Shown one piece after another: positions 48,131 through 58,260 of a stretch of DNA of 64,000 bases (position 1 is its first letter; each line of letters begins with the position of its first letter). The translations under genes and the position numbers were made by a program. Source of the DNA: Scortum barcoo. Taxonomy: Eukaryota > Chordata > Actinopteri > Centrarchiformes > Terapontidae. The stretch is from assembly GCA_023238725.1 (NCBI GenBank), contig CM041535.1:22439230-22503229 (forward strand). The letters run 5' to 3'. The notes below the pieces were generated by a model that saw only the letters and a list, made by a program, of their open reading frames with translations, searched no databases and was not told where the DNA came from.

Positions 48131-49475
48131 CTAATGACCTTTTACAGGTTTCCAAATTTAAAACAAATGACCTGATATGAACATTGTAAAGTCCGCTGCA
48201 GACAGGACTGTTTAACCAACTCACTGAGCTAACATTAGTTTAATTAGCCACCCGGCTGCAGCTGATAAAAGCTGACAGTGATGGGTGTCATTTCAGCAAA
48301 ATTAATGGTCAGCAGTTAGAAATAAGAGGCTGCTTTTGTTTACTTCTTTCTTCTTATTACTGCAAATTTCAAGTGGTAAATTTGGCGCTATTATCATATC
48401 ATCAGCTCGACAGGTGGGGGACTAAAGGGGGTGAGACTTTCAGTAAGCTTACTGTCTGCTGGCTGTAGTTTTGCATTAACATACACGCATGAACTGTTGA
48501 CAAGAAAACAAATTAATACATTTCTCCAATGAGTCAAACTTTCCGTTTAAGTTTAAAGTGCACTCATACATAACATAAATAACATAACATAAATCACTCT
48601 GCGTTTTAGCCCCAGTAACATAAAATACGATGAAGCTGAGAAACGGTGCTGATGATGTTTCAGTGACCGCCTCCTTCTGTCTGAGCACGACGGGGCTTGT
48701 CCGAGCTGCAAACTGATAAATATAGCCTTAAGTCTTTTCTTTCTCTCTTCATCTAATCCCTCAGTCATTCCTTACAGGCAGGTTGCGTCACCATGGCTAC
48801 CAGTGATCTGATCTCCTAGTGTTGGAGGCGGCCTGCAGAATTACTGTTCGGTAGTTCATGTGCTCGTAATGTACTTCGAGGTTTCTTACATATTCTTAAC
48901 AGAGCGAGAATTTGTGTTTTGTAATCTGGTGATTAAATGCACTTAACAAGGGAACAACCTTATTGAATAATCCCCGAGGGAATTCCACTTGTACAAAACC
49001 CGTGAATGGTGCATGTTGAATAAATCAACGTACAGTTTCTGTACGAGGCGTCGCTAAATTAACTGGAAAAACAATGAAGTTACAATGGGCATTAATTCAC
49101 AGTCAGTCGCTGCAGAAATAACAGAGGACAGTTGTCCTTGTGCACAAACGGGCTTTCACCAACATGTGAGATTTGTTTACTCAAAAAGCAGGATTTGATT
49201 ATTTCCTACATCAACAGATGCAGCCCTGCCAGTGAAGAATGAACTCATTCAGGTTGAATAGGGACGTCTGAATGAGGGAGGCTGTGTTTGGCTGAATAGC
49301 TCCCAAAAAAAACTTGTTCACCTCACCGTACTCTGGGGATCTTTTTGGCTCTGGTTTAAATTCTCAGTGTTGCTCTGAGGCTACTTGGCATTTTGGTCAA
49401 ATACAGCTTTACATATTAAATACGGTATGGGCTAATTTATACGATATTTTGATGTCAACCATTCAGATTTACCTG

Positions 49476-49808
49476 CCGTCTCCCAAATCCATACTATATT
49501 TTAACTGCATAGCATATAAACTATATACCATTTTATTTTTTATTAGCATGCAAGAAATCAACATACGAAAAAGCTGAAACTAACAAGGAATTATACAGCA
49601 CAATATACAACATTGGATGTCAAACTGTGAAGCTGAGTAGTTGTAATTTTTCCAGCTGTGAGCAACTCCTACATTTCTCCTGTGCATTAGTCTACACCAT
49701 TGCACACTCAAGTGTTAGTATGCATAATGATTGTTTTCCAGTATACTGTACTTTCAGTATGAACAATACCTGGCTGGAATAAGTATGCAATGTGGATTCG
49801 GACTCAGC
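49476..49808 (+). mobile_element. MITE-like element, copy 1
   Basis: About 330 bp with imperfect inverted ends: tcccaaatccatactatatt at the left, and aagtatgcaatgtggattcg at the right. It has no coding capacity. The layout matches copy 2, 130 bp downstream, in the same orientation (both share a phrase like catgcaa... or gcatac, then cctttgtgcattgcatttt or tcctgtgcattag, then gtgtgcat or gtatgcat near the right end). Transposon class is unknown; hAT- or similar non-autonomous element is possible. Confidence 0.5.
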
Positions 49809-49936
49809 TACTGAACATAAGAGCTGAAGTGTTTTACCTTCAGCACCACACCCAAAAATGCATTTAAAATCTTAAAGCTAAAATAAGTATCAGAGATATA
49901 GCAGCTATTTATATCCACTCCGCCAAGTCCCGAGTT

Positions 49937-50251
49937 GTGTCCCAGTTCCATACTACATACTAATTATTTACAGCATGAACTGTAAACCTTTCTGCAGTTG
50001 GCATACAAAGGAATTTACAATATAGAATTTACTTTGCAGTGTTTTGCAGTTGTTTCTGGATGCTTTTGTAGCATCGAGTATTACTTCCACTTCCTTTGTG
50101 CATTGCATTTTGGGACAATAGTGCACATCAACAGTCAAACTCAAATGTTTTTAGTGTGCATACTGACTCATTTGTCACTTTCTCTGTATGAACACACTGC
50201 ATAGTCAAAACGCAAAAAAAAGCATTAGTATGTAGCGTGGAGGTCGGACAC
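49937..50251 (+). mobile_element. MITE-like element, copy 2
   Basis: The left end gtgtcccagttccatactac and the right end (50226-50251) are imperfect inverted repeats, matching at roughly three quarters of about 26 positions including the inner catactacatac/gtatgtag part. About 315 bp, without coding capacity. Related to 49476-49808 and to a shorter relic at 53475-53690. Confidence 0.5.
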
Positions 50252-51538
50252 TGCTCTGGTTTTTGTTGACGAGAGTGGACAAGAGTACAAATGAGGGGAC
50301 ATCTTTATGGAAATGGCTGGTAGCCCGGAGCTCTCGGGGGGCAGAAAGGCAGCCTTGTGTCCCACCAGCCTGTTCTCAAGGCTTAGACATTGACCTGCTC
50401 AAGCTTGGCTGCAGCAGTGCCATGTGTTCAGCAGAGAAAAAAAAGAAAATGTTATGACAGGTTGAATTCTCTACCTGCACCCCCTGCCTCCCTCCATCCC
50501 TCCCTCTCTCCATCCTCGACCACAGCTCAGCTTGGTTTTAACAGTTTAAAAAAGGAGCTTACAGATGTGCTTTGTTCGCTGGAGCGAAAATGATAGCTAC
50601 CCCGCTCCTGAGACGTTTACGAATAAAAACACGAGAGCTCTGGCGTGATTGAAGGAGATATTTGATGCCCCTGGGCCATCGAAGGCAGACGGCGAAGACA
50701 GTTAGGGCTTGAGAGAGCTTGTCAACACTTCTTTTCTCCCGGTAGACAAAAACTACTGCTTGTCAGGCTCCTCACCATTTCTTTTAATGAAGCCTGTAAA
50801 AGCAGACGGGATTAGAGGAAGAGGCGATGACTTGACAATGTTATGGCTGAGCAGTAAAATTATTAAATCTTTTTTTTTTTTAATGTTTGTTCTTGTTTAT
50901 GTAGGACGAAAGAGGGAGGAGGAGCGGCGCCTGTGCCATGTTAAAACCCAGATATCAAACAGCGATGCTCTGCTTTTTTTTGTTTCCATAATGCTCATTC
51001 ACTCTCAATCGTGAATTTGCATAACCTCAAGGTTTGCTTATTGGTTCATGAAATCCTCTTCGCAGTGGCACTACCCTTTTTGTTTGCTGGGCAATTCAAA
51101 TATGTCCTTTAGTTTCACTTTGCAAACACATATTTCCTTGTTTAAGAGACATTTTAAAGCTTTTTGTCTCCTACAGAGATGAATCCCAGGCTTCAGCCTT
51201 TGCAACCTGTTGAATGCAGCCAATTGAGATGACAGCAGAGCTAAAAAAAAAATGAAGTTAAGGGAACTGGGAGGACAGTTTAAAAGGAAGGTGACATTTC
51301 TGATACAAAACTCATCTGGCCTTCTTGGAAATGGCACAAGATGCATTGGATAGTTGCATTTCCTGCGCACCCACGGCCTCATCATTAGCGTCCATCGGCT
51401 CACATAATCAGGTCCAACAATAGCACGAGCACCGCGGCTGCTAATGCCTCATCACGCCGCTGTGAAATGCTTTTAACCTCAGTGAAATGTCTATTTAAAA
51501 TCTACAAGGAAAAAAAGGATGTTCTTTTGGTTCCTTAC

Positions 51539-51785
51539 CCCGAGACCCACCTGATCTCACAAGCCTGTCTAGCCTCTCCATGGAGGGGGAGGGCACCCTG
51601 GACCTGGGGCTGCCTGGCAGGGAGCACTCGGAGCCGGCGTCGAACGAGTCGTCATGGTTCAGCATCAGCAGCTCCCTGACACACTTGTGGCAGACGCTGT
51701 GCTGGCAGGGCAGGATGAGCGGGTGGGTGAAGAGCTCCTTGCAGATGGGGCAGATGAGCTCCCTCTCGATGTTCTTGATCGGGAC
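51539..51785 (-). CDS. trim36: trim36 exon 2 (RING)
   Basis: A 247-nt exon, acceptor CACCAG before 51785, donor GTAAGG from 51538. It starts in phase 0 with VPIKNIERELICPICKELFT, then HPLILPCQHSVCHKCVRELL. The RING ligands C-x2-C, C-x-H-x2-C-x2-C are visible. A serine-rich insertion follows, containing LPGSPRSRVPSPSMERLDRL. It ends one base into a glycine codon completed by exon 3. Either first exon can splice to it in frame, because both end in phase 0. Confidence 0.96.
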
Positions 51786-52772
51786 CTGGTGGAGGAGGAT
51801 GAAGAGACGCGATCGCTGAAAACTCGCCTTGGAGACACTTACAAATATACTTTTACATTTATGTTTGTTTTTTTTCGTTTGTTTTTTGCACAAGACTGCT
51901 GTCATCCTTTAAAAATACTCCAAGATTTAAAAAGAAAAGGAGCAGGAGGCGTCAGAGACAAGGATGCAGCTGCCTTTAATTCTTGAAACAATAACCTATT
52001 ATTAGAACATTTTACATGCAGCTAAAACAGGCCTATTGTTTGCACTTTGAGCTGTGAAAACAACACTTTGTCTGCATCTGTGAGGTGGGAAAATTGGCTT
52101 TTGGGGTGGGAAGATTGAGGCAGACACGAAGGGCGAAGCAACTCTTTGCGATGTCTGCACATACCCTCAACTTTACTCTGAAAATCCCCCCGATGGAGTC
52201 ACAACAACAGCCAGCAGCTGTGACTTTACCATGTTTCTGATACATTACATAAGACAGGATTAAAGCTCTGGCTAAATATAGACAAACAGTAGAGAAAACA
52301 CACACACACACGAGTCCAGCAGCTCACGTTTTAACACAGAAAGATAAAACTCCTGTAAAAGCTCCCACATTTACACACTGATTAGTTCATTTATTTCAGG
52401 TGCTGTGATAAAAAAAAACCAATAAAGTTTGATCCTCTTTCTCCTTGAGCAAACATGAATTAAGAGGAAGATAAAAAAAAAACGCCTCAGCACATGTTTA
52501 AAAAGACAATACCCTGAGAGGATAGAGGAAGTTTGGACAGAAAAAGGCAACAACCCCCTCCAGCCTTCTCAAAGCGAAACATAAAGGAAACAATGAGTCG
52601 CAGCAGTAATGAATGGACACACACTTTAACACACTTTAACCGCGCTCACAGCTGATCGTCGTTTTTCAAACTCGGTGTCCGAGCAGAGAAGCTGCAGGCT
52701 GTTAAACGAGGAAGAAGCAGCTCCATAAAAAAATTATCTTTCGCTTCTCTTTCTCTTTTCCTTCACACTTAC

Positions 52773-52808
52773 CGCAGTTGTGCTGCCACGCCGCATCTCT
52801 GCAGACAT
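52773..52808 (-). CDS. trim36: trim36 alternative first exon 1b
   Basis: ATG at 52808-52806 in good context (A at -3), 12 codons MSAEMRRGSTTA, then a consensus donor GTAAGT from 52772. It ends in phase 0, exactly as exon 1a does, so it splices in frame onto VPIKNIERELICP of exon 2. The upstream DNA (52810-53140) is GC-richer than the surroundings and holds a TTTAAA motif near 52974-52981. This is a prediction from start, donor and phase; transcript evidence is needed. It would replace the first 21 residues of the main form. Confidence 0.6.
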
Positions 52809-53036
52809 GCTGAGGGAGGAGAGAGACGCCTGCGTGTGTTTGTGAGTTTTACACAAAACAATCGTATCCTTGTTTTTGTTTTTTGTATCTCTGTGTGTGT
52901 GTGTGTGTGAGAGTCCGGGCTCACACAGGAGAAGTTGTCGAGCCAGGAGATGCCGACAAGCGACGGCCGAGCGAATTTAAATGGAGTGACGCTGCAGAGA
53001 GGCAGAGCTGATCCACTGCTGCAGTGAGGGAGGGAG

Positions 53037-53077
<41 letters not shown>

Positions 53078-53140
53078 TCGATCTCCATAGGAACTGCTGC
53101 TGCCTTCATGTGCTCCTCGTAAACTTTTACCTCAGTCATC
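52809..53140 (-). promoter_or_regulatory. Possible alternative promoter of trim36
   Basis: Region upstream of exon 1b with a TTTAAA (TATA-like) motif near 52975, local CpGs around 52935-52990, and a (GA)15 tract at 53041-53070. The promoter call follows from exon 1b only. Confidence 0.35.
53041..53070. repeat. (GA)n microsatellite
   Basis: About 15 perfect GA units, followed by a G-run, upstream of exon 1b. GA tracts near promoters can lie in nucleosome-free DNA, but this is not shown here. Confidence 0.95.
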
Positions 53141-53474
53141 CATCCAACTCGTCGCCCACTCTGATCTGCACCATTTCAGTCAGTGTGTGCAGCAGCAAGT
53201 GTTATATATCTGTGTGTGTGTGTGTGTGTGTTTCACTGATGCACAGGGGGCGAAATTATCTGATGCACGTAAGGCATTCAAAATATAACTGAGGTAAAAG
53301 TATAGAAAAGGATTTGCGTGACATTATTCGTGTTAAAGGTAACGCAGCCTGCTCATTATGCAGGAACGGCCCATTTAATAATATTACAAAGTCCGACTGG
53401 ATTATAATTAGTGATTCATTAACTTTAATGATGCAGCTGGTAGAGGTGGGGCTAATTTGAACTGCTTTACATTA

Positions 53475-53690
53475 TATAACTCCATTCTCATACTATAAAG
53501 CTTCTGCAGTTATCATGCAAAGGAATGAACATACTTTACCTTTTTGTTCCAACAAAAGTAAAATTATCCAAAAAAAAAAAGTTTTTTTCTGGATACTTCT
53601 TTAGCCCTCTCACAATTATTACTTCCATTTACATTGCACTGTAGGACAACAGTATGCAAACAATGCCTGTATAGTGCTGGGGAGGTTAAC
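53475..53690 (+). mobile_element. MITE-like element, short relic
   Basis: It shares phrases with 49937-50251 in the same order: a catacta-type left part, ctgcagtt, catgcaaaggaat, ctggatactt, ttacttccattt, cattgcactgtaggacaa and agtatgca. It has diverged and the right terminal part is not clear. Confidence 0.5.
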
Positions 53691-54339
53691 CTATAATCAT
53701 AAATAATCATTTATTTATATTTTGTATGTTTAATTTAATTTGTGTAAATGTACTTACTTACTTTTCATCAATGCTTAAATCATTAACTTATTTACTTCAA
53801 CCAAGGTGGGCTAAATGGAAACTAAACTTTTACTTTAAGTTTACTTAGGTACAGCATGATTTAAGTTAAATGTTAACATGAGTTATAAGATGAGTTTGTG
53901 TGAACACACAAAAGGAATTTGACTCCAGTTTTAAGTTGCTCTCAGTTTTACACACAGAACAATTTACCGAAAGACAATCAGCTAAAAATAAAGGCAACAA
54001 AGCTCAATAAAGATGGCTAAAAATAAACATAAATGTGTTATGTACATTCAAGCAGGTGAAAAAGCAACACAGACGATGTCTATGTACAAGTCAAGTATTT
54101 CAGTATATTGCAATATAAACACAAGTGGTGCAAAGGAATAATACATAATTGATAAATATGCTCACATTAACAATGCTTACATGTAGATATTTAGCAGGTA
54201 TAACATTCATCATGTCTTAGTTTGGTGTGTTAGCATTTTAACGTTCATTAATTAGCACTGATCTCAACGTGAAGCTGAAGTTTAGCAGGTGTTTGGTTAT
54301 AAACCAAAGTACTAGAAAAGTACAAATTTGATCAAGAGT

Positions 54340-54860
54340 AAACGTTAAGGGATCAGTAAAGTTATTCCAATTCATCCTGAGTGGGACACGACTTTCTGAA
54401 TCACATGTTTCACCAGGCCATGTATGAGATGCTCAGATATTTTACTCCACAAGTGAAAACCTGCTGGTGATACTGGATGAAACATCAGGCAGCTTAATCC
54501 TCTGGGGAACGTGAATGTTTGCAACGAAATGTCACGGCACCCCATCAGATGTTGAGATATTTCACTCTGAACAAATAACGTCCACTCGGTGGTGGAGCTA
54601 GAGGAAAGGTCAGGGGGACGCTAAAGTTATTACAGTTCACCCTGAGGCAAGAATAAACGTGTGAACTTTGCCAATCCAACTTTTAAAATGTCAAGATATT
54701 TAACTGAATAACTGAAAACCTTGACCTGCTGTTGATATCAGAGAAAAAGTCAGTAGGAAATATTCTCTATGGACCATGAATACTTGTAGAAAATTTCATG
54801 GCAATCTATCGAATAGTTGTTGAGATATTTCAGCCTGGACCAAAGTGATGGATTGACACA
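54340..54860 (+). repeat. Fish interspersed repeat with tandem subunits
   Basis: About four diverged subunits of roughly 100-125 bp, each with a phrase like aaagttattccaattcatcc or agttattacagttcaccc and a phrase like tgttgagatatttcactc. It ends in catggcaatctatcgaatag, ttgttgagatatttcagcc and tggaccaaagtgatgg. This text is common in teleost genomes. A second, shorter copy lies at 59070-59445. Class unknown. Confidence 0.65.
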
Positions 54861-56559
54861 TTTTGACATTCATAGCAGCTAAATTGGCTAGGAATTAACA
54901 CAACATTATCTCCTCTTATACACGAAATGCAGCATGAGGAAGTACCTAAATATCCGTGTTTAAAATCTAAAGTTTAAACAAAAAAGCTCTCAAGGTCAAC
55001 ACACAGCCTTGCCTTGCATTTACAGACTATCATGGTTCTTTGAGTCTCTGCAGGTTGCTGTGTTGGGCCCAAAAATAAGGCCTCTAGTTTATTAAAGGGG
55101 CCTGTGTAAGCTTCACCTTCTGTTCACTTTACAGTCTCTGCTAATGTCGGGCTCCCTCCCATTATTTCAGGGGATTTATGATCTACTAGTCACTTACTGC
55201 GGCAAGCCTGCAGTTCATTTTATTGTACACTGGAGCCCCCTAGCAGGTTGACCCAACAGTGTTTTGGTTAAAGAACAAAATGGACCATGTAACAGCCTTT
55301 TGCGGGGAAAACTTTGTGCAGCTGCGCACAATGAAGAGGGAGTGAACTGATTCACTTGCCAAGAAGTACACAGTCACCGGGGGCACTGCAGGTATCTTTA
55401 AGACTGTTGAGTCATGCTGTTTTTGCAGACAGCATTTTGCTGGCAGCAAACCATACGGATAAGGTTCAGTGAGAAACACTTCCACAGTTCCAACAAAGGA
55501 CCCATCCATTTCCAGATTTCTACACATTATCTACATCCTGCCACAGTTTTTTTCAGCAGTGAAATGTTTCACTTGGATGCGCTGTGGGTGCAGCCTGTAG
55601 GACCCATGGGAGACAAAGCACAGGGGAGAGCATGAGTGCATGTCTGCTCGCTAAAACCTCCAAATGGCTCTGTTAAATTCTGCATCATTTTCCAAGTATG
55701 TGATCTATTTTCATTCTCAAAGCAAAAGAATTCCTTCAAGTCTCACCACTGCCCACATGTGTCTTTTCTGGGCATGGAAGAAGACATTACAAAAGGAGAA
55801 TTGCATTAAAATTTTATTAGAAAATTGTATCACCTAACTGTGTGTAATCCTGGACCAAATCCACTGAATATATTCTTACTTTATCTTTATTTTCACACAT
55901 TTTGTGACTTATTATCGTCTAAAATGTCAAATAAAAAAGGATACTTAAGGGCACATAACGGCCTGTACTGTCTCCTGCGCTGCCATTTATTTTGATACTG
56001 TAGACTCAACAAAGACTCTCTCACAATAGTACCACTGTTAAATATTGTGTTTTATTTACTGGCATCTTGATTTGGTTTATTATCTCTGATCATTCTGACA
56101 CTACAGAGATGAGAGTAAACGACGTTGCTCATTGTGCAAGACAGACAGGCCTCATTCAATTTTAAAATATCACTGACTTCAGCAACTGAAACCGGTCAAT
56201 GAGTCAGTCACGTGTGCATCATACACATGAAACACACACACACACGTACAGCTCATGCATGGATGGATGAACTTCAGAGAGTGAGTGCGAGCAGGAGAGA
56301 TGCATCTCAACACATTGTGTCAGTCTGAAATGGGTAAAGACCCCCCCCCTCTCTCTCTGTACACACCTCAGTAACCCGGTACCCCGTCTCAACACACAGC
56401 TGCTGCCAAGTGTCCCACATACTGACAGGAGGCTGTGATCCGCCTGCAGCGCTATCTAGCTACCAGCACACTCAGCGACTGAAGCCTCTAATTAAACTCT
56501 TTATGTTGACTTTTTTTCCCTAAGAATAGGAGAGAGGTCTATGCCTTTAAGCCAGGAAG

Positions 56560-56888
56560 CCTTGGCACAGAATAACACAGAATAGAAGAGAACAAAATAG
56601 AAAATGATAGAATAGAGAGTGTATGGTGTATTTTGTTAACAGAAAAGGGTCTAGTAATACCTCAAATCTTCTTATAATAGAACAGAGTAGCATTGCAGGG
56701 GTATTTCACAACTTCGTAATATAATGCAAAATAGTATAACAAACCAATACTTTTATTATTGGCATTAATATGATGGGAGTAGCAGAGGGACACTGATATA
56801 CTGAACAGGATTTGAACAGAAAACAAAAGAGCATCTAGTACTACTCATTCCACTGTTACAATAGAGTGTAGAACAGAGATAGATAGAT

Positions 56889-56926
<38 letters not shown>

Positions 56927-57470
56927 GATAGATAGATAGGTTTGAATAGTTAAGGTACATCATTACTTAATATTATAATAAAATATATCAATTAAATGTG
57001 ATAGAAAAGAATAGGTGTGGCTTTATTCAAATAAAATAACAAATTAGGTTAAATCATTATAATTTTAGAATAGAGTGTAGAATAAAATAAAATTGTGGAG
57101 GTATATTTACATATTGCAATATATCATTTATAGAACTGATTTAAACAGAATAGGTTTGGTGTTAAAATTATTAGAACAGCAGATGCATCCAAAAGAAATA
57201 GGACAGAATAGATGAAGGTCTATTTGTAGACTCTCTGATTAATATAACAGATAACACATTTGTAGTTTGAAATACATATGTCAGAATAGAGTGTGGAATA
57301 AAACAAAAAGGTGGGGGTATGTGTGAATAAAACAATACACTATAATATATCAATGGTTTGTAGAATTGGAATGAACAGAATGGGTTTAACAGAGGCATCC
57401 ACCAGAAATAGGACAGAACAGGAGAGGTGTGGGTGTGAAGTGTGAAGAATAGAAGAGAAGAGCGCCTATC
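56560..57470. repeat. Diverged tandem array, unit about 200-220 bp
   Basis: The phrases agaatagagtgtagaataaa (57067) and agaatagagtgtggaataaa (57283), ccaaaagaaataggacagaa (57189) and accagaaataggacagaaca (57401) recur with the same spacing of about 212-216 bp. Weaker relatives (acaatagagtgtagaacaga at 56857 and others) extend the array leftwards. The region is rich in gaatag/agaatag. Copies are diverged, so the array is old. It sits in trim36 intron 1, 260 bp from exon 1a. Confidence 0.6.
56878..56939. repeat. (TAGA)n microsatellite
   Basis: About 60 bp of TAGA repeats with two small interruptions, inside the diverged tandem array. Confidence 0.95.
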
Positions 57471-57731
57471 AGTACCTCAGATTATGGTCGAATATCAGAT
57501 TAGATTAATGCATGATGTAATACAGTCTAACGTGGTGTCAATGAGCGGAGGGCTTCATTCAAACAGACCCGACACTAACATGTGGAAGGTGTGGGTTTGT
57601 CAGCATCCCTCTCTCTCTCTCCATCCATCCCTCCCTCCCTCCCTCCCTCCATCCATCCCCTGCAGGCCCGCCGCTGCCCGGGCTCGGTGGAGAGGAGGAG
57701 GGGGACCGTAAATCATCCGGATGAGACTCAC

Positions 57732-57794
57732 CTCGCCCCGCTCGATGCGCTCCACGATGCTGGCGAACTCCGTCATGTCCTCGGAGTCCGACAT
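57732..57794 (-). CDS. trim36: trim36 exon 1a (main start codon)
   Basis: ATG at 57794-57792 (G at -3), 21 codons beginning MSDSEDMTEFASIVERIERG, ending in a perfect donor GAG|GTGAGT with GT from 57731. Human TRIM36 also begins with 21 residues of the same type (MSESGEMSEFGYIMELIAKG) before the same junction, which fixes both start and boundary. Phase 0. Confidence 0.94.
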
Positions 57795-58260
57795 GGCTGC
57801 GGACGGACGGCGGATGGATGTGGCAGAAAATACTCAAAAGCAAACAAACAGCAGCTGCGGCTTCAGCAAACGGGATGAAATGCTTCACAGAACAGGGGGG
57901 GGGGGTGGAGGTGAGATCACACCGCGAGAGAAGAGCCGCTCCTCAGACCTCCATCACCATCCTCTCCTCTCCTCTCTCCTCCCTCTCTCTTGTGTCTACA
58001 GTACGTGCATGCGCCGGCTGCAACAAGCCAGTTTCCCCTCTTACTTTGCCATCATCTTGGAGGGAAAACCCCGCCCTCGCCTCCCTCCTCCTCCTTCTTC
58101 TCCTTCTTGCTCACTGTACCGTCTCCCTCCTCTCTCTCTCTCTCTCTCTCTACATCATCCCTCAGTGGAGATGTCTCTCCTCTCACTGGGCTCTTTGTAC
58201 CCTCCTGCTCCGCCATGCCATCCATCCATCCATCCATCCATCAACCCGCAGTGAACCCTT
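57795..58260 (-). promoter_or_regulatory. 5' UTR and promoter region of trim36
   Basis: Sequence upstream of exon 1a with raised GC content and CpGs, then a long CT-rich stretch (57960-58150) with a (TC)n run near 58127-58151 and a (CATC)n run near 58217-58241. On the coding strand these read as GA-rich tracts. The transcription start is not determinable. Open frames here (up to 177 codons on the plus strand) are products of low complexity. Confidence 0.45.

Larger units (their letters stand above)
43902..51538 (-). other. trim36 intron 2
   Basis: A 7.6-kb intron and the main repeat-holding intron: a poly(T) tract near 44605-44638, interspersed fish repeats at 47655-47850 and 47945-48130, and two MITE-like elements at 49476-49808 and 49937-50251. 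No exon or RNA gene was recognised. Confidence 0.7.
51786..57731 (-). other. trim36 intron 1 (long form)
   Basis: A 5.9-kb intron between exon 1a and exon 2. It contains the alternative exon 1b (52773-52808), a (GA)n tract, a MITE-like relic at 53475-53690, a fish repeat with internal subunits at 54340-54860, a diverged tandem region at 56560-57470 and a (TAGA)n tract. No other exon was recognised. Confidence 0.7.
27503..57794 (-). other. trim36: trim36 gene, complete coding region in 13 exons plus an alternative first exon
   Basis: TRIM36 (Haprin) is a class I TRIM E3 ubiquitin ligase that associates with microtubules; it is known from sperm acrosome and vertebrate axis-formation work. Identification rests on near-verbatim matches across the protein: IERELICPICKELFTHPLIL, LCKLGGSHANHKVTSMSSAY, ENSGLVGYAQEVLKETDQSC, LLAADRVQTGSYIGLDYIIG and DSGHDSGSEDAC. 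Domain order: RING (exons 2-3), B-box 1 (exon 3), B-box 2 (exon 4), coiled coil and COS region (exons 5-8), FN3 (exons 9-10), B30.2/SPRY (exons 11-13). TRIM46 was considered but fits much less well in the B-boxes. Summed exon length would give about 756 residues (human 728) if three one-base frame breaks in exons 10 and 13 were absent. Confidence 0.95.

Noticed and set aside
57721..58254. 177-codon open frame on the plus strand
   Set aside because: It runs antisense through trim36 exon 1a and into CT-rich and CATC repeats. The translation is low-complexity S/P/L text, with no homology and no splice context.
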